A stretch of 64,000 nucleotides of DNA from Xenopus tropicalis (lineage: Eukaryota > Chordata > Amphibia > Anura > Pipidae): NCBI RefSeq assembly GCF_000004195.4, contig NC_030677.2, positions 115,469,036-115,533,035 on the forward strand. Direction: 5' to 3'. Both the position numbers and the translations under genes were made by a program. How positions within the stretch are numbered: position 1 is the first letter of the stretch; every line of letters begins with the position of its first letter. A model generated the notes under the pieces. It made no database searches. It was not told the DNA's origin and saw only the letters and a list, made by a program, of their open reading frames with translations. Shown here one piece after another: positions 37,868 through 48,569 of this stretch.

Positions 37868-38275
37868 AGGAGAAGGAAATTGGGGGTGCCAAAATGTTAG
37901 CCCCCCCCCAAGTGACTTAGATCGCCTACCTTGTACCCTGGGCTGGTGCCCCTGTTAGGAGAAAAAAGCACCAGCCCAGGGTACCTGTAGTGAGCGCTTC
38001 CTTCTTCCTTTTTCTTCTGCCGGCGAAATCCCTGGGCCGGCGCATGCACAGTAGAGTAAAAAGCCGACTTTCTTGTTTAAGTTCGGCTTTTCACTCTACT
38101 GCGCATACGCGCGCAAGCGAATAGGAAGTAGGAAACGCTCACTGCTACCCCGGCCTGGTGCTGTTCTCTCCGTACAGGGGCACCAGCCCGGGGTAAAAGG
38201 TAAGCGATCTAAGTCACTTGGGGGTGCCTAACATTTTGGCACCCCCAAGTGACTTAGCCTTTCCTTCTCCTTTAA
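37864..38275. mobile_element. Second T2-like MITE, foldback, sharing a TTAA with its neighbour
   Basis: Ends TTAAAGGAGAAGGAAA and TTTCCTTCTCCTTTAA are inverted. TTAA is at 37864-37867 and 38272-38275. The interior is strongly palindromic: AAGTGACTTAGATCGCC ... GCGATCTAAGTCACTT, and TACCCTGGGCTGGTGC with matching GCACCAGCCCAGGGTA. The GC-rich centre (CGGCGCATGC, GCGCATACGCGCGC) belongs to the element and is not a host CpG island. Confidence 0.86.
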
Positions 38276-40623
38276 ATCACCAACAATTTAAGGGCTGCCC
38301 CTTTTTTGCAGGGACTATTTGTACCCAACAGAATAAAATTTACTACCTGCCACCTTAGTACCACAGACAAAATTACACTGGAAACTGTAATCCTTTGTAT
38401 TTTGTTTTTCTTATACTGACGTACAGTCCCGGTACAGTACCATTCCCACATTACTGCCTGGCTCTTGAAATCTACAAATGCATGTTAAGTAGTGTTAAAA
38501 TGACCTTTCACATTTTCAGAATTTACACAATGCAGAGGAACTGGAGTCCACAATATTGTAATTCAGCCTGGAATGTTAATGTTCTTGACTATTTGAATGT
38601 TCCTTTATTCACTGGGTTCTGCAAATGTAAATTATCAGCATGCTTTTTAGTCATGCCAAAATGATTTCATTTGCTCACAATAAATTGCATTTTCTATTAG
38701 CACTTTTCCAAGTCCAGTTCTCTGTTCATTATTCACAGTTGCTATGCCAACTTGTCAAAATGACGTATTTGAAGATACCTTCAGCATTTCTACTTTCTTT
38801 TAGGCTTGGGTTTATTCAGTTCTCCCACACAAGAAGTTTATTAAGTAGGCATTCTAATAGCTTATGTGTAGAACTTGGAATATATTTGCCTTCTCTCCAG
38901 TAAAAAGTGGGCTGCCAGCAAAGATGCTGATTTATTTTCTATTTATAATTACTGGGTGGTCTGGCATAACCAGTTTTTTCAAGTAGATACAAGGTAAAAT
39001 GTTGACATTGTTTCTAATATTGAAAAATAACTACGAATAAAAGTTCTTAATTGAAAAGTAAGAACAAGCCTTAAGCATGACCTGATAATCTGCCATGATG
39101 TTCTGAACACTCATATTTGAATGCATTTTAACCTCAAACACAGTTTAGAATGAGGAATCGGGGGATTTTGTCCACATTTGGATTTAGCAAATTACAATTA
39201 GATGAAAATTATGTCATTACTTCATATTTAAAAGGCATTGTATTCCTGTGAGAATATAACAGATGTCTGAAAGAATAATTCATGGATTAAGTAATTAAAA
39301 GTGATTAATTATTCCTTTCCCATATGGGGTCAGATTCTGTTGAAAGCAATGGTGTATCTAGGTGGGAACAAATACAGAGGGGGCCTGGTATCCAACCTAT
39401 TACCCCCCCCCCTCCAACCATGACCATTGTTGAGGGTGCCCATGACACCCAATGTACCTCAGTCCAGACCCCATTGCTTTTACCTTTACCTCTGATGTGG
39501 GAAAGAGGGCATTGCCCATTTGTCTAGGTGGTGGAGGGTCTGTGGGTTTGAGTGGCACAAGTTAGGTAACTGGCTATGTAGTGCAATAATTCAGTTAAAC
39601 TTTTTCTATGGAAAGGATTCTTTAATTTGTGATAGCTTCCCTTTAACACTTAACTCATCAATTATTTACATTTATGAATCCTGGGAAGTGATATACAATA
39701 ACATATAAAGCATTTTCTAGTGGGATGGGATACTGCAACTTGAAATTCAGACTGGTGCGTGCCAAAATGTAACAATTCAAAATAAAAAGCAATTCCTGCA
39801 TATGTTTCCTGTATCTTATAAAAATATTCACTGTTCTGCATCTGCAAAATGTACGTTTGCTCAGCAGATAATCTAGTTGGGAGGTCTCAGATATGCACGA
39901 TCCTGCAGATAATTCATAATAGAGAGGAATTAAGTTTACATGATAGTTTTTTGGACAGCTGGCCTTTTTATACATAAATGAGCTGGTCAATGTACTAATA
40001 TTTATTCGCAGGCGTCAAATTTCAATTTTTCAGGACTGACAAGCATTAAACTGGAAAATATACACTTCAGTACAGAAAACGTCAGTAATATATAGCATAT
40101 TCAGTTATAAAAAAAAATCAGTATTTCTAAGAAAAAAAGAAGCTTTTACCTTTAAAGAATAATTCTCAGAACAAGCGTAATGACCATGGAATCCAAGTGC
40201 TTTATAATATAAATAATGCTCTGGTGCTGTGTAAAAATGCTTGTCAGGTTGATAAATAAATTATATTCAATTATTATTTTCCTATTCTGTAAAGAATAGT
40301 TACTCTAGAACAAATGTTTTCCAAATGGTGGAGCTAGCCCTCTACTGGGGCTCAGACTCTTGGTGGGTGAGGGTGGGCTCAGACTTAGGGTGAGATTTGG
40401 GCAGAATCCTGAAAATCAAACTTGACATTAAATTAGGGTGTAGGTTACCCTTTGCCCCAAAGGACTGCATTCACAGTGCTGTGTTCATTTGGCCCAAGGG
40501 CCAAACAATCAGATCAGCCTGTCTCCTAGAGGATTTCCTATCTTTACAGACAAATATGACAATGTAATGATAATAGTGGGGTCACCAGAATATAATGTGC
40601 TAAAGTATTAAGAAGGTAACACA
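38276..40623. other. Unassigned AT-rich DNA
   Basis: Frames up to 110 codons (39658-39990) lack domains. A C run is near 39404. No repeat or gene was recognised. Confidence 0.4.
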
Positions 40624-40707
40624 TAGGGGCCCATTTATGATTGCCTGAACTTTTTTGCTCAGAATATTCTAAAGAACCCCCCCCCGGGCAATAATAAATG
40701 GGCCCTA
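40624..40707. mobile_element. Very short palindromic MITE (84 bp)
   Basis: TAGGGGCCCATTTATGATTGCC is mirrored by GGCAATAATAAATGGGCCCTA, with a C run near the centre. Too short to assign a superfamily. Confidence 0.6.
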
Positions 40708-41702
40708 AAGTATCATAGTGTTAACCATAATGAGACCGGTGTGAAGGCCTAGTGGTTTGTTGTCTTGTTATCATGATTAATGTTTGTTGGGTACCAAACT
40801 AATTGCCACTTAGGCAGATTAAACATGCAAAATCTCTAAGCTTTTACTTTGGCCAAAAATTAAGATGCTGAATGAAAACATTACTCAAGAAAATGTATAC
40901 ACAGCTACTAATGATTAGTAAAAGATATTCTTATATAAATGCTAAAGTTGTAACCATCAGCTCGTATTAAGTATGTGGCCAGTTATTACACTTTCTTTCA
41001 CCAAAGTCATTTTTTTGGGTAGAAAAGAAAAAAAAATCCCACTTTTTTATCACTAATGAAAGTAAATAAATACCACGCAATTTCGGTTAAACTGTTTTAA
41101 TCTTTTCCTCTATTCTATTGGTCCACTTATTTCCAGATGTGCCTGCAAGCATCCACCAGATGACTCAGAACTTGTAACCATTTCCAGGTTTGTGCTAGGA
41201 AAGGGTGGAGTATTATAATACATGCACAACAGAATGAGACAAATTGTTGAGCACTTAAAATATTACATGTTTAAAGGCAAAGCTATTTTGGTACTTTATT
41301 CATGTTGTTCTATAAATAAAAATGATTTTCCCTGTTCATATTCTGTTTCTGGCCATGAGCAAAGTAAACAATGACACTGAATTTGCAATGTAATGTAAAC
41401 AAAGTCTACATTTTTAATTGATAACATGCAATAGTTTAAACATATGCAAGCAAGAATGATTTCCACATTACATACTAAGAAATGGTGTATAGAACCTTTC
41501 TTCTGCCTCAGTTTTGTTTATCTATATACAGTACATATGAGTGGGAGCAGCCATGCTTGTTATTCAATGATTATAATGAAACAGTAATGAAACAATGGTC
41601 TCTAGTAGTTATATTTGTTTGGCCTTATCATACATTATTTGTATAATATTACTTAACAGGAAAATATAGATACACATTAGTTGAGGCTGTCCATCACGTG
41701 TA
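40708..41702. other. Unassigned AT-rich DNA
   Basis: Nothing recognisable. Confidence 0.4.
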
Positions 41703-42492
41703 AAATCCAGTCCAGTTAGGGTGAATTTTTGGGAGAATGCCTGTTGTTCCTCCACATAGGCCCTGAAGCCCAGCTTGAACAGAATTCAGTTTGGGGTGTA
41801 TACAATTGTTGTCTTAGATATAACTGAAACCAGTGCTAAATGACTGATATAATAGTTTATAATAGCTAAGGAGGGTCTAAACAAATGATGCAGCTCAAAA
41901 GCAGTGGTGACTCCCTGAAGTGGTTCTAATTACAGGTCTAGATGCCTTTTTAACACATGAGAAAACACAGGGTTACTGGTTAATGAATTAATACTTAGTA
42001 CACAGATACAGTAAGGTACAAGTAAAGGTCCCCATACACGGGCCGAATCTAGCTGCTGATATCGGTCCGTTAGACCAGATTTGGCAGCTAATCGGCCCGT
42101 GTATGGGCACTACCAACGGGACTGCCCAGCCGATATCTGGCCTGAAATCGCCCAGATCTCGATCGGGCAGGTTTAAAAATCTAATCAGATCGGGGACCGC
42201 ATCGGCTCGTTGATGCGGTCCCCGGACCGACTTTGCCTATACCCATTGTTATAATTCGATCGTTTGGCCCCTTCAGGGGGTCACCACTGCTTTTGAGCTG
42301 CATCATTTGTTTAGACCCTCCTTAGCTATTATAAACTATTATATCAGTCATTTAGCACTGGTTTCAGTTATATCTAAGACAACAATTGTATACACCCCTA
42401 ACTGAATTCTGTTAACCTTCAAGCTGGGCTTCAGGGCCTATGTGGAGGAACAACAGGCATTCTTCCAAAAATTCACCCTAGCTGGACTTTAA
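41703..42492. repeat. Large inverted repeat, about 220-bp arms, 350-bp spacer
   Basis: The left arm 41703-41920 (TCCAGTTAGGGTGAATTTTT to AGCAGTGGTGACTCCCTGAAG) is the reverse complement of 42271-42492 (CTTCAGGGGGTCACCACTGC to TTCACCCTAGCTGGAC). Only scattered substitutions and a net indel of about 6 bp separate the arms. It could be one foldback transposon or two copies of a repeat in opposite orientation. The spacer holds a separate MITE fragment (42024-42270). No coding potential. Confidence 0.8.
42024..42270 (+). mobile_element. CCCATACACGGGCCGA-type MITE, 3'-truncated, inside the inverted repeat
   Basis: AAAGGTCCCCATACACGGGC at the left and an internal mirror CGGCCCGTGTATGGGCAC, then hairpins GATATCTGGCC...CGATCGGGC and GACCGCATCGGC...GATGCGGTCCCC. 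The family's usual right half is missing: the element stops at GATCGTTTGGCCCC, exactly where the right arm of the inverted repeat starts. Confidence 0.68.
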
Positions 42493-42598
42493 ACTGCATC
42501 CCCTGCCACTGCTTCACTGCCCCAGCCTCACATTTTGGAAATTACTGGAATATTGTATGGCACCATATATATATTTATATTTAATAATCATAATCCCT

Positions 42599-42930
42599 GC
42601 TAAAGAAGAACTAAAGCCTTAAAAAGGCTATGACTAGAAATGCTGTGTTTTATATACATCTACTGTACACTGACATACCTGATTAAACAGATTGAAAATA
42701 ATTCATATTACCTGTAAGAACCATTTTCCACCCCCTTAGGCTCATGGTTTAATGACACCCCTATCTCACCTTGTTCCATTGTGAAGTTAAGAATTCTGGG
42801 ACTTCATATTCCTCAGAGAATCTGTTTACCGCTCACTATAGAGAGCAGTGGAACTTCAAGTCCCAGAATCCATCACTTCACAATGGCACAAGTTGATGGG
42901 GGGGTGCATGTCTTTTAAAAGAACTACAAA
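42599..42930. mobile_element. Decayed T2-like MITE with internal hairpin
   Basis: CTAAAGAAGAACTAAAGCC at about 42600 is a mutated TTAAAGGAGAACTAAAGCC. Inside, TGTGAAGTTAAGAATTCTGG (42780) is mirrored by CAGAATCCATCACTTCACA (42885). The right terminus was not found. Confidence 0.5.
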
Positions 42931-43711
42931 TGAAAAACCTGTGCCTCCCTTCAATATCAATGGTAAATAACGGAAACCTTGATACAGCCACTTTTTAGCA
43001 CTGAAAATCCTCTTGTAAGCTTTTGTGGACTGAAAAGTACCCATCCTGGAGGTTCTCATTCACATTAATTACAAGGTGATGACCTAATGCAGGGTGTAGC
43101 AGAACTAGGGAATCCATACAGGGATGCAAACTTACCTTTATTCCTGGTTTTTCTCACCACTGTCTCTGCTCCTCCTGCTTGCTAACCCCTCATGTATCCA
43201 CAACCAACATTTTTACAGAAGTGGATTGCAGATAACAAGTAATAGAATAATGATTTACTACTATGCGATCATCTTTTATGTGGGAAGGCAGATTTATTCA
43301 TTTGATTTTTTTCAAAATTTGATCATGAAAAAAGAAATTAAGCTTGAGGTTCTTTTCACAATCACACAATTACTTTCAAATCACAATTTTTCCCCTTAAT
43401 TGCTAGCATATTTACGAAAACTTTTGAAATGAAAAAACTTGATTGTATAAATAAGTGGAGAAAAACACACTCCCAAAACTCAAAACATAAAATAGCTTGA
43501 ATGTTGAAAATACTACTGCCATTGACTGTTTTCATTCAAATCTTCTATTTTTTTGCCCCCAACTCTATAATAAAGGAGCACCTTACTGGCTATGTTGGAG
43601 ACTTTATCAACATCTGGAAGAGCTGCACCCAACTACCACTTTGGCACCCAGTACAGAAATTATTACAATGTATATAACTTAACATACAGTATCTAGTAGA
43701 ATTAAGTCTAA
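42931..43711. other. Unassigned AT-rich DNA
   Basis: Nothing recognisable; a 91-codon frame at 43124-43399 has no domain. Confidence 0.38.
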
Positions 43712-43737
43712 AACAACTGGACTTTTCTGAGTTTTTC

Positions 43738-43781
43738 TTGAAAACGTTTCACCACTCATCCGAGTGGCTTCTTCAGTTCAA
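43738..43781 (-). ncRNA. Hammerhead ribozyme-like motif, best preserved copy
   Basis: On the minus strand: helix I UUGAA (complement of 43777-43781), core CUGAAGA (43770-43776), helix II GCCACUC / GAGUGGU (43762-43768 with 43751-43757; six Watson-Crick pairs and one G-U) capped by GGAU, then GAAAC (43746-43750), GUU (43743-43745) and helix I UUCAA (43738-43742), a perfect complement of UUGAA. All invariant core positions of CUGANGA...GAAA are met. Helix III is only A-U/C-G without loop, the dimer-type minimal hammerhead described for PLEs. The predicted cut follows GUU. Confidence 0.8.
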
Positions 43782-43952
43782 ATGACTGGTAGGGAATTCC
43801 CCGGTTTTTAAACTCTTGATGGTAGTAGAGTCACAGACATCCAATCACAATGGTTCCATTGAACTTGTTCAGTTAGGTGTTAGCTGAAACTGACAGGTGT
43901 AAGAAGGTATGATCCAATCACAATGGTACCAAGATTCTCATTGATGAAGGTG

Positions 43953-44486
43953 TTAATCCTTCAAAGTACATGACTGGAAGTGTGAACTGTTGTGAAACTG
44001 CCGGGGTAAGGATGTCAACGCGCCATTGTATGTTGGTGACAAGCGGTGTCTCAGGCCCCCTCCTCTGTTCAGGGATGGTTTTTCCAGGTTGGCATAAATG
44101 GCCTCTTTCACACCTCTTTCAAACCATCTGTCCTCTCGGTCCAAAATATGCACGTTACTGTCCTCAAAAGAGTGACCTTTTTCTTTGAGGTGTAGATAGA
44201 CCGCTGAGTCTTGTCCTGAGGAGTTTGCCCGCCTATGTTGGGCCATTCTCTTACAGAGAGGTTGTTTTGTCTCCCCAATGTATAAGTCTGAGCACTCTTC
44301 ACTACACTGGACAGCATAGACCACATTACTTTTCATGTGCTTGGGTGTTGGGTCTTTCGGGTGCACCAGCTTCTGTCTCAGGGTGTTGCTGGGTTTGAAA
44401 AACACAGGAATGCGATGTTTGTTGAAAATTCTCCTAAGTTTTTCTGATGTTCCAGCAACATATGGAATGACTATGTTGTTTCGTTA
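43953..44486 (-). pseudogene. PLE GIY-YIG endonuclease fragment
   Basis: The frame is open on the minus strand from about 44486 to the stop at 43953. It begins with the linker (NIVIPYVAGTSEKLRRIFN, then HRIPVFFKPSNTLRQKLVHP). The endonuclease core follows: VVYAVQCSEECSDLYIGET gives the GIY (here VVY) and YIG strands, KRMAQHRRA the conserved Arg region, HLKEKGHSFE the His segment, and VKEAIYANLEKPSLNRGG the catalytic Glu helix. In PLEs this domain nicks target DNA for target-primed reverse transcription. The domain itself looks intact, but no RT is attached and no promoter is evident, so it is a remnant. Confidence 0.85.
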
Positions 44487-46332
44487 ACATACCACACCAG
44501 CTATGATCTTTCAGGTTATCTTAGCAACACAATGCAAACAAAATGCCAACTATAAACACTTTTCTGGTGTCCCTTGCAGACAAATATGAAGTATTCTAAT
44601 TTTAGGACCACAGTAGGTAGTCCCCTATTTTTTTTGTTTTTTATGCAGAGTCTCGAATAGCCTATTCTGTTGCAGAAATCCCATATACTAACACAGATTG
44701 AAATCTATTTACTCAGCCGAGAGTTACTAATTCCCTTTGAGGGATTTGGACACTTAACATGCTACCACAAATACAGCAGCCTTTTGGTTATCTTATGCTA
44801 AAAAAAAGATTTTGGGACCTCAGGGATCTAGCATGTACAGTGGCCTGAGGGCTCAAATGAACCTTACTAGGGGTTACTAGGAAGTTGTAGAAAAATATTT
44901 GAGTAGCTAAAAAAATATTCCACATTAAGATACAGCATCTTTCACATAAGCATATCTTACGGAAGCTAATTGATTCAAGCCTTTATAAATGCCTAAAAAA
45001 CATAAAAATGAAAAACCCTATAATGTTTCTTCAAAGAACTGTGAGCATCTTGCAGTGCCTCTAACTACCTTAAATGGCATTTATATTTCTTGGTTTAATG
45101 CAAACAAACAAAGAAAGAGTGTTAAAGTAAGCATGCTGTGCCGAAGTTCCATTGTGATTTTTTTGTAATCTCCTCTGTGGTGAACAAAGGCTTCGAGGCC
45201 TGGCTGAGCAACAGATGTTACTACTGACCAAGCTAAATGTTCTTTCATGTCCTCATTTACAGCATTATTCGGCTAAAAGAAAGATTAATTTTATGTTTGG
45301 GTCCACCGAATGGGTCAACAGCCGAGAGGGAAATCAGTGTTTTTGAATAATAAAGGCAACTCCATGGTGCAGGTCTTAGTTGACGCACTTAAAGGTTGTT
45401 TTCATACAGTGAAAGCTCAAAACCCACAGTGAAGGTCGAAAGGTGATGCCTTGGGATAGGAAAAACTCAAGCCAAATAAATAAAAGTTCCAGATAACACA
45501 GAACAGAAATCTGTTTAGGAATTCCAGCAACAGAAAAATGCTGTAAAAGAGCCATTGGCAGGCTGCTTACCTTGCGTTTGTTTAAGATGGGTGAATACAA
45601 TCAGGGATAATACAATGTTTTTCTCCCCTGTGCATAAAAGAAAAAAAAGTCCCAGCTATTCATTCTGTAAAATCAGGAAATAATCTTGAACAGTCTGTGC
45701 CACCCACTATTAACGGGCGAGTGGGCAGTATTGAAACCAGATGCTTCTGTCTGTAAAGGATCATGGGAATTACTCCAAAGAAAAAGAAACATTTTAAACA
45801 ACAAGCGAAGCTGAAAGCTTGTCATCCCTCAATCTTTTAGCCAATCACTAGCAACCACATTATTTGCAAACTGTTTTTTAAGGTTTTCTCACATGGAATG
45901 CATAAGGGAAGAAATAGTTGCAAAGAGGTGTCAGTTACTCCCTACTGCTGTGTAACTAACCATGACTGCTGCTTCCAACTATTTACTTAACTGTTCCTCC
46001 CCCCCAACCACTTCTATTATACAATTACTGTTGATGGTTGCATTTTAATAAATGGTAATAAATGGATAAAAAGAGGTTGTTTCATAGAACTGGGGGTAGT
46101 AACCACAGTTTGTCATATTATTGCTGAAACCAAAAGGCTTCTACAATGCAGACGCTGCTGCATAAAATGTGAATATTTTTTAGGCACATCCAGGTCTGCC
46201 TTGTTTTTTCAGTATGTTGGTAGCTCGTGTTTTTTCTTCACAGGGCTCTGTCATTGGGTGGTGGCTTTTATAGCAGCGCTGTTGTATTACACAGTACTCA
46301 CATGCAAAGTAGAGTTAACATTTTTATTTTTA
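44487..46332. other. Unassigned DNA
   Basis: Nothing recognisable in six frames; no terminal repeats seen. Confidence 0.4.
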
Positions 46333-46437
46333 TTTAAATTGCAAGCCCTGCGGGGCAGGGATTTCCTTCCTTTAGCCCCTTTGACATTTAGCCGTTAATC
46401 TTTAATGTTACTGTACTTTGTATTTATTGTTCTGATA
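46333..46437 (+). mobile_element. L2-like LINE tail fragment
   Basis: AAATTGCAAGCCCTGCGGGGCAGGGA and TTTGTATTTATTGTTCTG match the GATTGTAAGCTCTN(8)GGGCAGGG tail style of frog L2-like LINEs. No microsatellite end; the next MITE starts directly. Confidence 0.5.
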
Positions 46438-47010
46438 TGACATCTATTATCCAGAATGTTTGGAACCTAGTTTTTCCCAGATAAGGAATCTCTCTGTAAT
46501 TTGGATCTCTATATCTTTGGGCTCTGGCACACGGGGAGATTAGTCGCCCGCAACAAAACTCCCTGTTCGCGGGCGACTAATCTCCCCGAGTTGCCTTCAC
46601 CTGCCATCCCACCGGTGAAAATGTAAGTCGCCGGTGGGATGGCACACGCGGCGGCGCGATTTCGCGCAAATCGCCGAAGTTGCCTCGCAAGGCTTTTTCG
46701 CCGATTTGTGCGAAAACGCTCCGCCGCGTGTGCCATCCCGCCGGCGACTTACATTTTCGCCGGTGGGATGGCAGGTGAAGGCAACTCGGGGAGATTAGTC
46801 GCCCGCGAACAGGGAGTTTTGTCGCGGGCGACTAATCTCCCCGTGTGCCAGAGACCTTATGTCTACTAAAATAATATTTAAAATTGAATAAACCTGGTAG
46901 GATTGTTTTGCTTCTGATAAAGATTTATTATATCTTAGTTGGGATTAAGTACAAGGTACTGTTTTATTATTACAGAGATAAAGGAAATTATTTATAAAAA
47001 AAACTCAAAT
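46438..47010 (+). mobile_element. ACAGGTATG/CATACCTGT MITE split by a nested insertion
   Basis: The left part 46438-46518 (TATTATCCAGAATGTTTGG, CAGATAAGGAATCTCTCTGT, AATTTGGATCTCTATATC) and right part 46857-47010 (TTATGTCTACTAAAATAAT, TTGGGATTAAGTACAAGGTA, TGTTTTATTATTACAGAG) join to the normal family sequence once the palindrome between them is removed. The 3' third is lost. Confidence 0.78.
46519..46856. mobile_element. GC-rich foldback MITE nested in the 46.4 kb MITE
   Basis: CTCTGGCACACGGGGAGATT (from 46522) and AATCTCCCCGTGTGCCAGAG (to 46853) are the ends of an almost perfect palindrome with 166-bp arms centred near 46687. Marker words are TTAGTCGCCCGC, GCCGGTGGGATGGCA and ACTTACATTTTC. 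CpGs are intact. Mirror-image 75- and 76-codon frames with nearly the same protein on opposite strands are a consequence of the palindrome, not genes. Target duplication is not clear; the host repeat is interrupted between ATCTT and TTATGTC. Confidence 0.85.
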
Positions 47011-48569
47011 ACCATGAATTTGTGAGTTTACAAGCTCAAAAAAAACTTGAAAGACTCAAGAATCTCGAAAAAAATGGCTTCAATTTTGCCTAGGACAACT
47101 ATTGACTCGCAAGCTTTTAGATACTGAAGTTTTACTTTTTGAGTTTTTGGATTTTTTGCACTTAAGAAATGTCGAACATTTGTGTTTTTAAACCATAGTT
47201 TTAGCGCAAAAACAATTCTAATCCTGGAAAAAATTTGAATTCAAATGTTGATAAATCAATCCCTTATTTTCAACACCATCTTCATCCATGTAATTTATAT
47301 AAATCTATATATTATTTTTGGGTTCCTTTGGTTCTAGGACATGAAAGGAAAAGCTGATTATGACCTCTGTAAGGATTTAATTATGGATTGCAGGAAGAAG
47401 AGAAGGTAGTATCGAAGTTCAGACTGGCAGCATGGAGAAAAGGTGCACAGAATGATCGGAATTAACCGTAAGGGTCTTCACCGTAAGGGTCAAGGATTGT
47501 CAGACAAGTACGCAACAAAAGCAAAATTCAATTTATTGAGGGACTTTTTCCCTTACTGCGTCTAATGGTGTGCATTAGTTGCATGTAAAAATTTTAGCCA
47601 CTGTAAGCAAGATCTACATAGTCACTTTAAGGAATTGGTTCTGTAAACTGTATTCCTCTTTCTCTTTTCCAGACAAACTGTCTCCTTCTTGTCTTGTCTT
47701 CATTGCCTATTGCCCCACTGGCATGTCTTTTGTGTATCACTGTTTGTTGCATCCAAGCTGTATCTGCACAACATGTCTCAGTATTCTGTGTGACCTTCTG
47801 TTACATTTGACATTACTTAGTACAGAAAGGAAATGTATTGTTATTGCTGGCAGAATTCGTATTACTGTTCATTAACAATTCTTTGTAAGGTAGTATATAG
47901 AGGATTTATTAATGGGAACATTATTTACAATCTGTTGTGCTGAGATCATTTGCTGAGGCACAAGGAATGGAATTTCTTGGGCTTTTTAATTTTTCTGCAA
48001 AATTAAAAAAATACACTTCAAGTTATATTTCATACAGAGAAATAGGAAACTTGTGTTATAATATATTGATTCTGCTACTTATAATAATCTCATCAAGTAG
48101 GTGAATGTTCCATATATATTGTGTCCCAAACACAAACCTCATTAAAAAGCCTAATAAGTCATAATCTCTAGGCACAAAGAGTTGCTACAAGCTGCACAGA
48201 GGTAAAGTGCATTTTGGCCAAAAACCTAGAAAACATAACTCTTTTAACCTGTTGTTTTTGCACCTTGGCCCCCTTGGTAAGTGAATCTTTCTTGGGTTTA
48301 CTGGATAGAAGTAGAAGAAAAGATTCAAATTGTATCTCCTATTGCCAATTATCTCCATTATTGTTACAGTTTTACATTAGTTTACATTGAAAATATTAGC
48401 CCAAAAAAAGATTTTTGACTTCACCTTGCTAGTGAATTCTAAATACATAAGAGCTCACATGAAAGTGCGCACAAGCAAAACCCATAAAAAAACCAAAGAC
48501 ATGCTTCTGACTGTAAATGATGTGCAGGTGGGTGCACATTGCACTTGCCATGTAAGGGCAGGTATGTAG
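47011..48569. other. Unassigned AT-rich DNA
   Basis: 47011-47265 is an A/T-rich block ending GTTGATAAATCAATCCC, possibly a decayed MITE. At 47465-47490 the phrase CCGTAAGGGTC is repeated twice. The 98-codon frame at 47579-47875 shows no domain. Confidence 0.35.

Larger units (their letters stand above)
43712..44486 (-). mobile_element. Penelope-like element, 5'-truncated 3' end
   Basis: Read on the minus strand it contains the RT-to-endonuclease linker, a GIY-YIG domain with stop, a 200-bp 3' UTR and a hammerhead motif (43738-43781), in the order expected for a PLE 3' end. The sequence before the linker (RT) is absent; the break is near 44486. A diverged fragment of the same tail lies at 13050-13115. 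The element differs in sequence from the PLE at 60-64 kb, so at least two PLE lineages are present. Confidence 0.86.

Noticed and set aside
37960..38180. GC-rich, CpG-containing stretch as a promoter
   Set aside because: It is the palindromic centre of the T2-like MITE at 37864-38275.
46509..46869. Nearly identical Arg/Ala-rich proteins on opposite strands (starting MAHAA)
   Set aside because: They are mirror translations of one palindrome (46522-46853), not a gene pair.
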